Source of the DNA: Bradyrhizobium arachidis
GTDB taxonomy: Bacteria; Pseudomonadota; Alphaproteobacteria; Rhizobiales; Xanthobacteraceae
Assembly: GCF_015291705.1 (NCBI RefSeq)
Contig: NZ_CP030050.1
Span: 5,084,001-5,148,000, forward strand
Direction of reading: 5' to 3'
DNA: 64,000 nucleotides
Numbering within the stretch: position 1 is the first letter of the stretch; every line of letters starts with the position of its first letter. Positions 17,485 to 25,762 of the stretch are shown in pieces. A model generated the notes under the pieces. That model saw nothing but the letters and a program-made list of their open reading frames with translations. It made no database searches and was not told the DNA's origin. The position numbers and the translations under genes were made by a program.

Positions 17485-17703
17485 CTAGCGCCGTCGCTGC
17501 GGCTGCCCGTTCCAATAGGGTTGAGCCGAGGCGGCCGGAGGCACGCCTTGCCCGATCGGATTGCTGAACGGATTGTTGCTGGGCTGCGTCGCCACGGCGC
17601 AGCAGTGCCCGCCCTGCGCAGGGCGGGGGCGTCGTTGCTGCTGCTGGGCGAAGGCGGAGGTCGCGTACAGCAGGAGAGAGATCGCGAGGATTGATCGAAG
17701 CAT
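17485..17703 (-). CDS. Small secreted protein, Gln/Pro-rich
   Basis: 72 residues from the ATG at 17703. Signal peptide MLRSILAISLLLYATSAFAQ is followed by QQQQRRPRPAQGGHCCAVATQ and an Asn/Pro-rich tail. The paired cysteines after the repeat could bind metal or a cofactor, but this is speculation. Longer frames lack a signal, so this start is preferred. Confidence 0.65.
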   Translation of the reverse strand: MLRSILAISLLLYATSAFAQQQQRRPRPAQGGHCCAVATQPSNNPFSNPIGQGVPPAASAQPYWNGQPQRRR

Positions 17704-17960
17704 GGGAGTGCCTTTCCGATCAGGGGAAACGCCCGCACGGGCGTTGGTGTTCCCGAGCGGGTGGTCGATGGGGGGCTCGCCTCTTCTGTTTGTGATCGCG
17801 GGTGCACTCGATTGGCGCTTTCCGCGACGCGCAGTATGGCGGCGATGCTGCGAGTTTAGTGCACTGGACTGCAATTGCGCGGGTAGTGTGAGTGAGGGGC
17901 TACTTGAGCGAGAACATCCGCCTGCTATCATCCCATTTCGAACTCGAAGGGAGCGACAGA

Positions 17961-18134
17961 GTGGATCTCCTGCAGATCGTTTTCGGTGCAATTCTTTTGG
18001 CAGGATACTATCTGATCGAGATTGCCTATCGCGTCGTCTACTTCATCGTGCACTTTTGGATCGTGTCGGTATTTGCTGTCATCATGCACAGCTGCCTTGA
18101 TCCGGAAGCGCCAATCGGCAGGCCGTCATTCTGA
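17961..18134 (+). CDS. Small two-helix membrane protein (GTG start)
   Basis: 57 residues from GTG 17961, preceded by AAGGGAG at the right distance; an ATG at 17892 would add a segment with no support. Two hydrophobic stretches (LLQIVFGAILLAGYYLIEIAYRV and VYFIVHFWIVSVFAVIMHS), aromatic-rich. The first gene of the islet bounded by the repeat copies. No family recognised. Confidence 0.6.
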   Translation: MDLLQIVFGAILLAGYYLIEIAYRVVYFIVHFWIVSVFAVIMHSCLDPEAPIGRPSF

Positions 18135-18317
18135 CAAAACTTGAAAGGTTCAGCGGCGGGATTGCGGTGACGGCGCGTTCAACCGCAAACGACAGCGAGT
18201 TGAGTGCACTGTCACGGCAATCCGGTCCCGACCATGGCGCGCTCAATGGGGAAGCGCAGGGAGCGGCGATGGTGAAGCTGCTGGCGCCGCTGGTGCGCCG
18301 TAGGATGGGGGAAATTG

Positions 18318-19190
18318 ATGACTAAATCGCCGAGGCGGTTAAACTTGAAGGGTCCGGGAGTATGCATCTTCTGCGGCCGGGTTGCAGGCACAAAGGATGG
18401 AAGCGTTACTGTCTCCATGAGCCGTCAACATCTTTGGCCGAAATGGATGCAGACGCCGTTTCCGAAAACAAATGACACCCACGTCCAATCTCGACTCAGG
18501 CACAATTTGCTTCCGGGCAAAGGGGTCGAGCTCCGCCCATATGAGAAGGTGCACCAGGGCGACATCAAGACCCGCCAGCTGCGTATTGTCTGCGAGTACC
18601 ACTGCAACAATGGGTGGATCAGCCGCGCTGAAAATCAGACGAAGGAGTTTCTGATTCCGCTTATCAATGGCGAATTCTTCACGCTCACCGAGGAAGCGCA
18701 GCAAAAGTTCGCGCTATGGCTCGCAATTGCCTGCACTGTTTTTGAATATAGCGATGATTCCACCAGGGCCATCCCAGAAGCAGACAGGAAATACATACAT
18801 GGTCTGCGGCAAGCTCCGCCGCAGTGGTCGATGTGGATCGGGAACTATCGGGGCACCGAATGGCAAACGCGGTATCGGCATCATGGCGCCCACGCTGTGA
18901 CGAGGGAGCTATTCTCGACGGACTATCTCGCCGCTGGTCCTCATCCGCCCAATCACCAGGTCAGCTCGCTCCAGATCGGCGAATTGTTCATGCATGTCAC
19001 AAGCTCGACGGTTGCGTCCATTTGGCAGTTTGATCATGCCAACGATCCGCCGGGGATGATGCGCCTCTGGCCCGTCAGAGGGCCAATCCAATGGCCGAAT
19101 CTATTCACGCTCGACGACGCTGCGGTAAACTCTATCGCCGACCGCTTGATTGCCTCGGCTATGGACAATCTCAAAACAGTGGATTGGTGA
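18318..19190 (+). CDS. HNH-like zinc-finger protein
   Basis: 290 residues from the ATG at 18318. The N-terminus has CIFCGR (C-x2-C), then SRQHLWPKWM, and after about 55 residues C-x4-CNNGWISRAENQ. Two CxxC-type pairs around an S-x-E/Q-H-x-W-P-K-W box are the layout of an HNH-like nuclease or zinc ribbon seen in accessory regions. The rest (about 200 residues) is unknown. Gene 2 of the islet between repeat copies. A second protein of similar design is at 44562-45572. Confidence 0.65.
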   Translation: MTKSPRRLNLKGPGVCIFCGRVAGTKDGSVTVSMSRQHLWPKWMQTPFPKTNDTHVQSRLRHNLLPGKGVELRPYEKVHQGDIKTRQLRIVCEYHCNNGWISRAENQTKEFLIPLINGEFFTLTEEAQQKFALWLAIACTVFEYSDDSTRAIPEADRKYIHGLRQAPPQWSMWIGNYRGTEWQTRYRHHGAHAVTRELFSTDYLAAGPHPPNHQVSSLQIGELFMHVTSSTVASIWQFDHANDPPGMMRLWPVRGPIQWPNLFTLDDAAVNSIADRLIASAMDNLKTVDW

Positions 19191-19249
19191 CAGCCAGGAT
19201 CGCATTGAGGGGCGATGAGCTTGAATGACGCTGCTCAAACGGGATAATG

Positions 19250-19380
19250 CACCGCCTCGCATTTGGCCGCGAGCCGGCCGCGATAGAGCCATAGTCGTCC
19301 TCGCCGAAGAACGTGCGTGTCCGGCCATTACCGCGCGGCGTGACATGGTGCGGATGACCGGGAATGAGAACACGGGCCAT
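19250..19380 (-). pseudogene. Remnant of a REP-associated (Y1, IS200-like) transposase
   Basis: The frame from ATG 19380 begins MARVLIPGHPHHVTPRGNGR and continues TRTFFGEDDY. This is the N-terminal block of REP-associated tyrosine transposases (P-G-x-P-H-H-V-T-x-R-G-N, then FF-x3-DY). After DY the similarity is lost, so about 30 of some 200 residues remain. It sits beside one of the short repeat copies. Confidence 0.75.
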
Positions 19381-19413
19381 GAGCCATGGTATTCGGCACA
19401 GTCTAGTGGACTG

Positions 19414-20100
19414 TCACTGTAATTCCGGAGCAATCTCGCCGCGCGGAAGGTTTCTTGTAGCTATCTTGTGCGCTTTCATCAGGAGCGCGCTAACTGATGT
19501 GTTTTTCGCAAGATATGCCTTCAATAGTTTCGGCAGCTTCTCATTGATCAGGACTTCGAATCCTGCATAAACGAAACCGATACCCGTCATTGCAAAACCT
19601 AGGACAAAATCCTTGGCGTTTGGCGCCTGACCAAGGGTCAATTGTGCAAACGGATGGGCAATTGAGATGCCGCCAAGCGTGACCATGAATTTTGCCAGGC
19701 TCCACAAGGCAAACTTTCCGATCTGGGACACGAACTTCGGCGACGACGCAGTACCCGATATCCCACTGAGGCCATAGCTCAGCAGTTGTGGCGCAATCGC
19801 GAGCACCACAACGACGATGACCAAACGGAATTCGTCGCCCATGTTGGTCAAATAGTCGTAAAGGGCTACGCACGTCACCTCACTCGATCCGCACAGCTTG
19901 GCGAGGGGAGTATTCTTCTTCAGCGCAATTACCTCTAGGCCGTAGAAAAGCAGGAAGAAGAATGAGTTGATGTACCAGATCAGGCTAATCTCGTGCGCGT
20001 GTCTCTCCATCAAGATCGTCGTCGCCGAGTAGAACATAAAGAGATATACCGCGACGATAAGCAGCAACCCACTAGTGGTACCGAAAAAAAAGTCCATCAT
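19414..20100 (-). CDS. Hypothetical multi-pass membrane protein
   Basis: 228 residues with about five transmembrane helices (GLLLIVAVYLFMFYSATTILM; LIWYINSFFFLLFYGLEVIAL; LVIVVVVLAIAPQLLSYGL; then two more) and a soluble basic C-terminus (LLKAYLAKNTSVSALLMKAHKIATR). It is AT-richer than the flanking genes. Gene 3 of the islet, on the opposite strand. No family recognised. Confidence 0.7.
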   Translation of the reverse strand: MMDFFFGTTSGLLLIVAVYLFMFYSATTILMERHAHEISLIWYINSFFFLLFYGLEVIALKKNTPLAKLCGSSEVTCVALYDYLTNMGDEFRLVIVVVVLAIAPQLLSYGLSGISGTASSPKFVSQIGKFALWSLAKFMVTLGGISIAHPFAQLTLGQAPNAKDFVLGFAMTGIGFVYAGFEVLINEKLPKLLKAYLAKNTSVSALLMKAHKIATRNLPRGEIAPELQ

Positions 20101-20503
20101 TGTGTCCTCCCCCAGCTATTGTTGAGGATAGCAACTCTGAGTAGAGATTAGTCAACCGATTTCCAAGAAGCCTCTTACGACATTCGGTCCCAGGCTCTAG
20201 CGAATTTACGGTGACAGTGCTCGACTGCACTGCAAGGATGACCTGCCGCCGCACCCGGAAAGAACCGGGCGCCCTGTTGCGCGCGCCGCCTTATGGAGCG
20301 CGCTAAGTCCTGCACTCGGCCGGAAATTATCTCCGGCGCAATAATCTGGCGACTTAAGGAAGTGTAGCCACAACGGGTTCGAATGGCAGCAAAGGGCGCG
20401 CGTTGAGTGCGCCGTCACTTTAGCTGCTGCCGAAGCCATTGCCATGCTTCATCTCTCCGGATTTTTCAGGAGCTGAAACGCGACGCGACCGGATTGACGG
20501 GGT

Positions 20504-20971
20504 CTACCTTTCCTCCGCCCCAGTCGCGGTCGCCGGGCCTTCGCCCATGATCAGCAGCACGGCGTCCTCGTCCTTGGCGCCGTCCCAATGCACCTGCTTG
20601 CCGGTGTGGGTGACGAAGCTGCCGGGTGGCATCGGCACGGTGCCGTGGTCGGGGTCGAATTTCGGGCCTGAGCCGACCCACCAGGTGCCTTGCAGCACCA
20701 CGATGTAGCGGTCGTTGGGATGGAAGTGCGGGCGGCTGAAGTGATTGCCCTTGGTCCATTTGTTGTAGACCATGTAGAAGCCCGCCTTGCTGGGGTCGCC
20801 GACCACCACCGCCGTCTGCGCGCCGCGCGCGTCGACCGGGCCCCAGGGGATCTGGTCCGGCATTTTATAGGTGACGGCGGCGGGATTTAGCTCGGTGGCG
20901 GAGCCGATGCTCAGCGTGGTGACGAAGGCGAGCGGCAGCAGCAGAAGGCGCAAGGCGCGGCGTGTCGTCAT
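20504..20971 (-). CDS. Secreted cupin-domain protein
   Basis: 155 residues from the ATG at 20971 with a signal peptide (LRLLLLPLAFVTTLSIGSA). The cupin has motif 1 (RPHFHPNDRYIVVLQGTWWVG) and motif 2 (MPPGSFVTHTGKQVHWDGAKDED) with His/Glu/His metal ligands. It resembles periplasmic DUF4437-type cupins. Substrate unknown. It closes the islet on the right and has core-like GC. Confidence 0.85.
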   Translation of the reverse strand: MTTRRALRLLLLPLAFVTTLSIGSATELNPAAVTYKMPDQIPWGPVDARGAQTAVVVGDPSKAGFYMVYNKWTKGNHFSRPHFHPNDRYIVVLQGTWWVGSGPKFDPDHGTVPMPPGSFVTHTGKQVHWDGAKDEDAVLLIMGEGPATATGAEER

Positions 20972-21164
20972 GGGGCCCCCCTTGATCGGCGTCGGTTGGA
21001 TTGACGCCTTGTGGTTGCAGGGGATGCTAGCCTGTCCGGCCGTCAAGGCAAGCGCACAGCGCGCATGCGTGATCGTCTGCAATCGCGTCCAGAGGTCTTG
21101 CTGATGTCTCGCCGACGATGGCGGGCCGGTTGAACCCCGCCGGAGGTGGTGGCGACCAAACGCC

Positions 21165-21365
21165 ATGGCCGCGCTCGTTGCAGAACTCCTGTTTGATCTC
21201 GCCAGAAGCCTCATTGGTGACTGGCTGAGACAGGCCGTACTGGCTGTTGGTGCCTGGCTCGAGACGAAAATTCAGGGCCGCACGGCACGCGTCGTCGTGG
21301 GAGTCCTTCTCGGGATCGCCGCTTATTTCCTCATTCCTGTTGTCACCGGGCTATTGGGATTGTGA
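21165..21365 (+). CDS. Small membrane protein, cluster gene 1
   Basis: 66 residues. An amphipathic N-terminus is followed by a strong helix (RVVVGVLLGIAAYFLIPVVTGLLGL). Its stop overlaps the next start (TGATG), and five consecutive small membrane-protein genes follow on the same strand. Function unknown. Confidence 0.6.
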   Translation: MAALVAELLFDLARSLIGDWLRQAVLAVGAWLETKIQGRTARVVVGVLLGIAAYFLIPVVTGLLGL

Positions 21366-21634
21366 TGCCCTCCGCGAAGACGAATCTCATCATCGCATTG
21401 GCGGTCGGGGCGCTGATCTCGGCGACGCTCCTTGCTCTCGAGCAGCCCACCGATTACGCGTTGCTGTCGCTGGAGTGGCCCGGCGTCTCCGCAGCCTATT
21501 TGTTCTGGGGAGCGGTCGGAGGCTCCGCCTCTGCAGGCATCGCCATTTCCTGGCTCGTGAATGCGCTCTGCTATGGTCTCGGTGCTTTCGCCATTCTGAG
21601 TGTTCTCAAGCTGCTGATCCCGGCAAAGGCGTAG
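21365..21634 (+). CDS. Small membrane protein, cluster gene 2
   Basis: 89 residues from the ATG at 21365, overlapping the previous stop. Three hydrophobic helices (LIIALAVGALISATLLALE; AYLFWGAVGGSASAGIAISWLV; CYGLGAFAILSVLKLLI). Function unknown. Confidence 0.6.
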   Translation: MPSAKTNLIIALAVGALISATLLALEQPTDYALLSLEWPGVSAAYLFWGAVGGSASAGIAISWLVNALCYGLGAFAILSVLKLLIPAKA

Positions 21635-21662
21635 CGGAGATTGAGGCCATGACGAGGGCGGC

Positions 21663-21926
21663 ATGAAGCGCTGGCTTGAAAGGCTCGGCAGGATTGCGAC
21701 GGTCGCGGGGATTTGCGGGACCGTCGCGTGGCTGGTGCTTTTGGCGAGCTCTCCTCAGCAGCCCGATGCCGCCCATCCCGAACGTTACGCGCACCGGCAC
21801 TCGGTCCGGTATGTGAGCGCGGGGACGGACCTGGCGCTCCAAATCCTGCTCGGCTCGAACTTCATGCTGGCCCTGGTGGCGCTCGGTTGCCACTTGGCGG
21901 CCAGCGACAGGCGCGGCGGGATGTAG
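21663..21926 (+). CDS. Small membrane protein, cluster gene 3
   Basis: 87 residues, two transmembrane helices (IATVAGICGTVAWLVLLASS and LQILLGSNFMLALVALGCHLAA) with a His/Arg-rich loop (HPERYAHRHSVRYVS) between them. It begins 28 bp after the previous gene. Function unknown. Confidence 0.6.
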   Translation: MKRWLERLGRIATVAGICGTVAWLVLLASSPQQPDAAHPERYAHRHSVRYVSAGTDLALQILLGSNFMLALVALGCHLAASDRRGGM

Positions 21927-21937
21927 CGGCGCTCAGA

Positions 21938-22102
21938 ATGATCCAAAGCCTGATCAGCGCGATCCTGGAAATGCTCCTGTCTGCCGCAGCGAGCGCCGTC
22001 GTCAAATTCTTCGGTCTGGAAAACGCCGTCGAAATCGCGACGGTGGTCATCGGCCTCGGCTTCATCGCGATCGGCTTCACGGCCTATTTGCTTGGTCACT
22101 GA
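21938..22102 (+). CDS. Small membrane protein, cluster gene 4
   Basis: 54 residues from the ATG at 21938. An amphipathic N-terminal half (SLISAILEMLLSAAASAVVKFFGLE) and one helix (IATVVIGLGFIAIGFTAYLLG). Layout resembles gene 1 of the cluster. Function unknown. Confidence 0.55.
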   Translation: MIQSLISAILEMLLSAAASAVVKFFGLENAVEIATVVIGLGFIAIGFTAYLLGH

Positions 22103-22114
22103 AGAGGGAGCGCC

Positions 22115-22552
22115 GTGACGTCGATCATCCTGCACGCGATTGCGGCCATGCTGCTGGAGGAGCGCTTCGGGCCGGCGTCCGGCGTCGGCGGCGTGACGAC
22201 CGTCATGGCGATCCTGGTCCTGATCGTGTGGGCCGTGGCGGCTCACGAGGCGAGGTCGGGCCCGCGCGGTGTGGTGAACTGGATCGTCAGCATCATCGCC
22301 TCGGTTATCGGCGGCCTGGCTGCGCTGACCTTCATCTCGTTTGCCATCGACATGATGCTTCCCTACCTTCCAATCGAAGGCTCGATCGACTCGTCGGAGC
22401 ATCCGGTGAAGTATGTCCTGGTCGCAGTCACTGCGATCCTTGTCGTGCTGGGATCATGGATCCCGCTGCGAGCGACGAGAAGGTTTGCCAAAGAAAATCC
22501 GCCCCCGGGATTGCCAGGGGCGGCTTTCGAAAATCAGTCTAAAGCGCGATGA
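22115..22552 (+). CDS. Membrane protein, cluster gene 5 (GTG start)
   Basis: 145 residues from GTG 22115, 12 bp after the previous stop. Three to four helices (TTVMAILVLIVWAVAAHE; VVNWIVSIIASVIGGLAALTFI; YVLVAVTAILVVLGSWIPL). The last codons run into the dispersed repeat beginning at 22541, so the C-terminal SKAR may be repeat-encoded. Function unknown. Confidence 0.6.
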   Translation: MTSIILHAIAAMLLEERFGPASGVGGVTTVMAILVLIVWAVAAHEARSGPRGVVNWIVSIIASVIGGLAALTFISFAIDMMLPYLPIEGSIDSSEHPVKYVLVAVTAILVVLGSWIPLRATRRFAKENPPPGLPGAAFENQSKAR

Positions 22553-22643
22553 GATTTGGATGAAACGTCATCGCGCTTTGGGTTGTTGTTTACGCATGAA
22601 CTTTCCGGAAAACCGCTTCGCACTTTTCCGGATCATGCTTTAG
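22541..22643. repeat. Dispersed palindromic repeat, copy 2
   Basis: About 103 bp. The left hairpin AAAGCGCGATGA/TCATCGCGCTTT is followed by TTGTTGTTT and the right block with CCGGAAAA/TTTTCCGG arms, ending CATGCTTTA. Full-length relative of the copies at 13602 and 30400. Both flanking genes use it for their 3' ends. Confidence 0.88.
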
Positions 22644-22816
22644 TGACCGGTGCCTGGCTTCGTCGTCTTCGGCGGCTTTCCGTCCTCGACGCGGCCTTCA
22701 TTCCTGAGGTCACGACCCTCCTGCGCCTTCTTCTGGCTCTCGGGGGACTTGCCGTGCTCGTGCAGCTCTTCCTTGACGTAACCGGCCGCTTCCTTCGCTT
22801 TACCTTCAACGCTCAT
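22640..22816 (-). CDS. CsbD-like stress protein
   Basis: 58 residues from the ATG at 22816, with GAGGAGAAT before the start. Opens MSVEGKAKEAAGYVKEEL, the hallmark of small CsbD/YjbJ-like proteins, then a charged Lys/Glu/Gly tail. CsbD-family members are stress-induced, soluble and partly disordered; molecular function is unknown. The stop lies inside the repeat. Too short for a conservative gene caller but convincing by family. Confidence 0.8.
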   Translation of the reverse strand: MSVEGKAKEAAGYVKEELHEHGKSPESQKKAQEGRDLRNEGRVEDGKPPKTTKPGTGH

Positions 22817-22990
22817 CGCATTCTCCTCATCTATGAGGAGTCAATTCGCGCGAGAACTCAGCGTTCCCGCGAACAGTTCATTGCAGCAATGCGCTTGCGA
22901 GGAACTCGATCGGCGACAGGCCAATAGAATGGCCGCGCCACCTTGTGGGAAGCGGCGCGGCCGCGAAGCAAGCCGTACAGGGAACCCGGC

Positions 22991-23263
22991 TTACTTCATG
23001 TTGCTGCGAGTCTTCGTGCCGCCCTGATCGCTGCCGGGGCCAGAGCCGCCCTGGCCGGATGCGTCAGGCCGCACCATTCTGCCGCTGCGCATATCGTCGC
23101 GGCTCATGCCGGTCGTGCCGGTGCTGGTCGAACCGCGGTCCATCTTGTTCATGCCCGGCTTTTGCATGTTGTCGGATTGCGCAGCGGGGCCGGTCTGGGT
23201 CTGGGCAAGTGCGGAGCCGCACATCAGACCGAGCGCAGCAGCGGCGATCATCATCTTCTTCAT
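22991..23263 (-). CDS. Small secreted protein, Met/Gly-rich
   Basis: 90 residues from the ATG at 23263. Signal peptide MKKMMIAAAALGLMCGSALAQ, then a low-complexity region with many Met, Gly, Ser, Thr and Asp (QKPGMNKMDRGSTSTGTTG). Likely disordered and periplasmic. Function unknown. Confidence 0.7.
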   Translation of the reverse strand: MKKMMIAAAALGLMCGSALAQTQTGPAAQSDNMQKPGMNKMDRGSTSTGTTGMSRDDMRSGRMVRPDASGQGGSGPGSDQGGTKTRSNMK

Positions 23264-23655
23264 CTCAAGCTCCTGGTTGGTTTGCATGGGCCAACGGGAG
23301 CGGGGAAGCCCCGTTCCTCAACGATACGTTCGACACGAAAGAAAATACCGGTGAGTTTCTGAAACCATTTGAGTGCGCGTCTGCAGAACCGGCGTCTTGC
23401 GAACCTCGTCGTTGACATATGCGAAGGTGCGATGGTGCCGCGTTGCAACCGGCCGATGAGCGAAACCGGCTTTTACACGCCCGCACCCTGATGTAGCTTG
23501 CGCGCGAGCCGCCAACGCGGTGTGCCGAAACCGCGTCAGTACCTGACGGCGTTTGTGCCCACGGCGGGCAATGACTTCATCATTTTCAGACTCCACCGTC
23601 GTGACGTTCAACTCGTCACGATGTGCATTCTCATGATTTCAGAAGGACGACAGCC

Positions 23656-23991
23656 ATGCATTTCTGTCTTACGGGGCAATACACGCAACGCGCTCTCAAT
23701 GCCATTCTGGAAAACCCGACGACCAATCGTCAGGAGGCGGCAGCCAAGCTGATCGAAGCGGCCGGCGGCAAGCTGGTCTCGATGTACAGCGTCGCCGCCG
23801 ACGGTCCCGGCGTTCTCGTGATTTTCGATGTGCCTGATCCGAGTGCGGCACCGGCCATCTCCGGCCTGACCGTCACGGCGGGCACGCTGCAGAACGTCAA
23901 GCTGATGCGGCTGTTCACCCAAGACGAGATCAAGCAGGTGCGGCAGAACGCCGCCAAGCTGCGCTCGTCCTACAAGCCGCCGGGCGGCTGA
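23656..23991 (+). CDS. GYD-domain protein
   Basis: 111 residues from the ATG at 23656. The sequence begins MHFCLTGQYTQRALNAI with the GYD-family beta-alpha layout (AAAKLIEAAGGKLVSMYSV; VLVIFDVPD) and a dimer-type ferredoxin-like fold. Function of the family is unknown; members are small cytosolic proteins. Ribosome site AGGACGA precedes the start. Confidence 0.85.
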   Translation: MHFCLTGQYTQRALNAILENPTTNRQEAAAKLIEAAGGKLVSMYSVAADGPGVLVIFDVPDPSAAPAISGLTVTAGTLQNVKLMRLFTQDEIKQVRQNAAKLRSSYKPPGG

Positions 23992-24058
23992 TCTTTCGAG
24001 CTTACCGCTAGCAAATGCGAGACCGCCGTTCGTCGCATCGAGCGGCGGCCTTGCGAAG

Positions 24059-24361
24059 TTACGCCGCAATCCGCTGCTCGGCGGGAGCGGTCAGCTGCTT
24101 CAGCACTTCGGCGTGCTCGAGGTCGGGGACCGCAATGGCCGTGTGGCTGTACATCGCGGTGGTCCGCGATGTCGCGATCCTGTCGAGGATCTCCTTGCCC
24201 TTGATGACGTGCAGGCCCATGCCCTCCCGGGTGGGGAAGATCGCCAGCACCACGTCATAGGCGGCGATGACGGCTCTGAGCGCTTCGGCCTTGTCTTCGG
24301 CGACGTCGACGAAAATGCGAACGTCAGCCGCGAGTTCACGCAGCTCGTGAAAATCCAGCAC
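24059..24361 (-). CDS. Hypothetical protein, ferredoxin-like fold candidate
   Basis: 100 residues from GTG 24361, with TTGGAG 11 bp upstream; TTG at 24382 would add seven residues. Sequence alternates helices and strands (DVRIFVDVAEDKAEALRAVIAAYDVVLAIFPTREG). No family recognised. Convergent to the GYD gene. Confidence 0.6.
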   Translation of the reverse strand: MLDFHELRELAADVRIFVDVAEDKAEALRAVIAAYDVVLAIFPTREGMGLHVIKGKEILDRIATSRTTAMYSHTAIAVPDLEHAEVLKQLTAPAEQRIAA

Positions 24362-24551
24362 TTTGGGGGTACTCCAACGCAACGATACTGACGCGGAGCT
24401 TGGAGGCGTTAGGTTACTGAAGTCTGAACAATTTTATTCGAGTCACAGGTTTCACGATGAGGTGACGCGTCGCGGGGGCAGCGTGCGAATTGAATATCTC
24501 GCCCATACATCTTGGGCTATGCTTTCGACTGGCAAATAGCGGAGGGCGGCC

Positions 24552-24845
24552 GTGCGAAAAGTTGTCGTGGTTGCGTTCCTGGCGCTCGGTCTGACGCCGG
24601 CATTGGCGCAGGACGCTGCGAAAGCGCCTGATGATAAAAAGCTTGATCCAAAAACGGACAATTGCTTCTACACCGTCGGGACCCAGGCCATCCAGGTCCC
24701 GATCGGCGCGAGTGTGTGTCGGCGTCAGCCCGCGCCTTACAACGACAAATATTCGCTGCTTCGATGTACCCCGCCGCTCGACGAGCTCGCGAGCGACGTC
24801 AAGCGAGGCGATGCACGCTGCGACCGCTACGACGAACGAGAGTAG
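24552..24845 (+). CDS. Small secreted protein, four cysteines (GTG start)
   Basis: 97 residues starting with GTG at 24552. Signal peptide VRKVVVVAFLALGLTPALAQ, then a mature part with Cys at C-F, V-C-R, R-C-T and R-C-D spacings that could form two disulfides. No family recognised. Confidence 0.65.
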   Translation: MRKVVVVAFLALGLTPALAQDAAKAPDDKKLDPKTDNCFYTVGTQAIQVPIGASVCRRQPAPYNDKYSLLRCTPPLDELASDVKRGDARCDRYDERE

Positions 24846-25137
24846 TGGGCTCTGACGGCGCGATCTTCGCAGATGCGGCCTTTCAGGCAGGATCGTGCGC
24901 GGCCGTCATGGCGCGATGCGGCCGCTTTTGACGTGCTCGCGCATTTGACACCCTCCTGAAAGCCTAGATTTTGCCGCAAAGCGAGGCCTCATCCCGGGAG
25001 GCCCGGCTTGCGTTTTGGGCCTCGATGGGGTCTAAGCCGCGTCACTTCATGACCAACGGCATGAATCAGAAGCGCGCGCCGCGGGTTCGACCGCGTCCTC
25101 AGCAGAGTTGCTCGCGCGCAGATAAAGGAATTCAGAC

Positions 25138-25434
25138 ATGGCGAAGATGACGAAGACCCAATTGATTGATGCAATTGCGGAAGGCACGCAGATCTCGAAG
25201 AACGACGTGAAGTCGGTGATCGAGTTCATGGCGACGGTCGGCTACAAGGAGCTCAACGAGTCCGGCGAGTTCGTCATTCCCGGCTTCGTCAAGATGTCGG
25301 TCGTGAACAAGCCCGCCACCGAAGCGCGGATGGGCATCAATCCCTTCACCAAGGAGCCGATGCAGTTTGCCGCCAAGCCGGCCAGCAAGTCGGTGAAGGC
25401 CTCGCCGCTGAAGGTCGCCAAGGACGCGGTCTGA
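25138..25434 (+). CDS. HU-family nucleoid DNA-binding protein
   Basis: 98 residues. The start (MAKMTKTQLIDAIAEGTQISKNDVKSVIEFM) and the DNA-arm region (GINPFTKEPMQFAAKPASKSVKASPLKVAK) fit an HU-like protein; family members bend and compact DNA as dimers. The classical G-R-NP of the beta arm is G-I-NP here, a common variant in alphaproteobacteria. A monocistronic unit with a hairpin after the stop. Confidence 0.93.
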   Translation: MAKMTKTQLIDAIAEGTQISKNDVKSVIEFMATVGYKELNESGEFVIPGFVKMSVVNKPATEARMGINPFTKEPMQFAAKPASKSVKASPLKVAKDAV

Positions 25435-25470
25435 TCCGGCCATCCTTCGCCTAACACCGCAGAAGAAAAA

Positions 25471-25490
25471 CCCCGCGCTTTCGCACGGGG
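25471..25490 (+). terminator. Hairpin after the HU gene
   Basis: CCCCGCGC and GC-A-CGGGG pair around a TTTC loop with one mismatch. A's precede and CCTT follows, so it could terminate from either side. It lies 36 bp past the HU stop. Confidence 0.55.
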
Positions 25491-25509
25491 CCTTCTCGCC
25501 GACGGCGAT

Positions 25510-25638
25510 GGGATTTCAGCGCCTGGCCGTCAGCCGTACCTCTAACTTAAGGTTGAAAATCCAAAGCGCAACAGCGCCGCGGTGACGGAATATCTTCGTC
25601 AGGCGGCGCTGCCGTATTTGACTGGGCGCTGAAATCCC
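25510..25638. other. Nested inverted-repeat element (structured RNA or MITE-like)
   Basis: Outer arms GGGATTTCAGCGCC (25510-25523) and GGCGCTGAAATCCC (about 25625-25638) are perfect complements. Inside lies a second hairpin (25572-25611) with CAGCGCCGC/GCGGCGCTG and TGACG/CGTCA. No open frame explains the 130 bp. It sits between the HU gene and a small gene with a LexA-like box. Confidence 0.6.
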
Positions 25639-25718
25639 CAGCTTTCATGGGTCTGCGCGACCGCCAAAAGGTTCAATGCGCCGTCCCCATAAATCGCGTG
25701 TCGAGGACTGGACTTTTT

Positions 25719-25733
25719 GTTCTCATTTTGTTC
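25719..25733 (+). promoter_or_regulatory. LexA-like SOS box (GTTC-N7-GTTC)
   Basis: GTTCTCATTTTGTTC matches exactly the direct repeat GTTC-N7-GTTC bound by alphaproteobacterial LexA. It ends 30 bp before the ATG of a 45-residue gene. An exact match is expected about once by chance in a window this size, so position is the main support. Confidence 0.5.
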
Positions 25734-25762
25734 TAGTGAGTCATCTTCTTTGGAGGTGACTC

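Larger units (their letters stand above)
17855..20432. repeat. Five degenerate copies of a short repeat around a lower-GC islet
   Basis: Copies lie at 17855-17883, 18197-18230, 19401-19430, 20195-20225 (minus strand) and 20401-20432. The common core reads TGAGTGCACTGTCAC followed by a G/C-T-A-A-T-T-C-C-G-like block. The three middle copies match best; the outer two are weaker. They separate the three unrelated genes of the islet. A recombination-site role is inferred. Confidence 0.55.

Noticed and set aside
20341..20400. A T-arm-like CGGGTTCGAAT as a possible tRNA fragment
   Set aside because: No matching acceptor or anticodon arms nearby.
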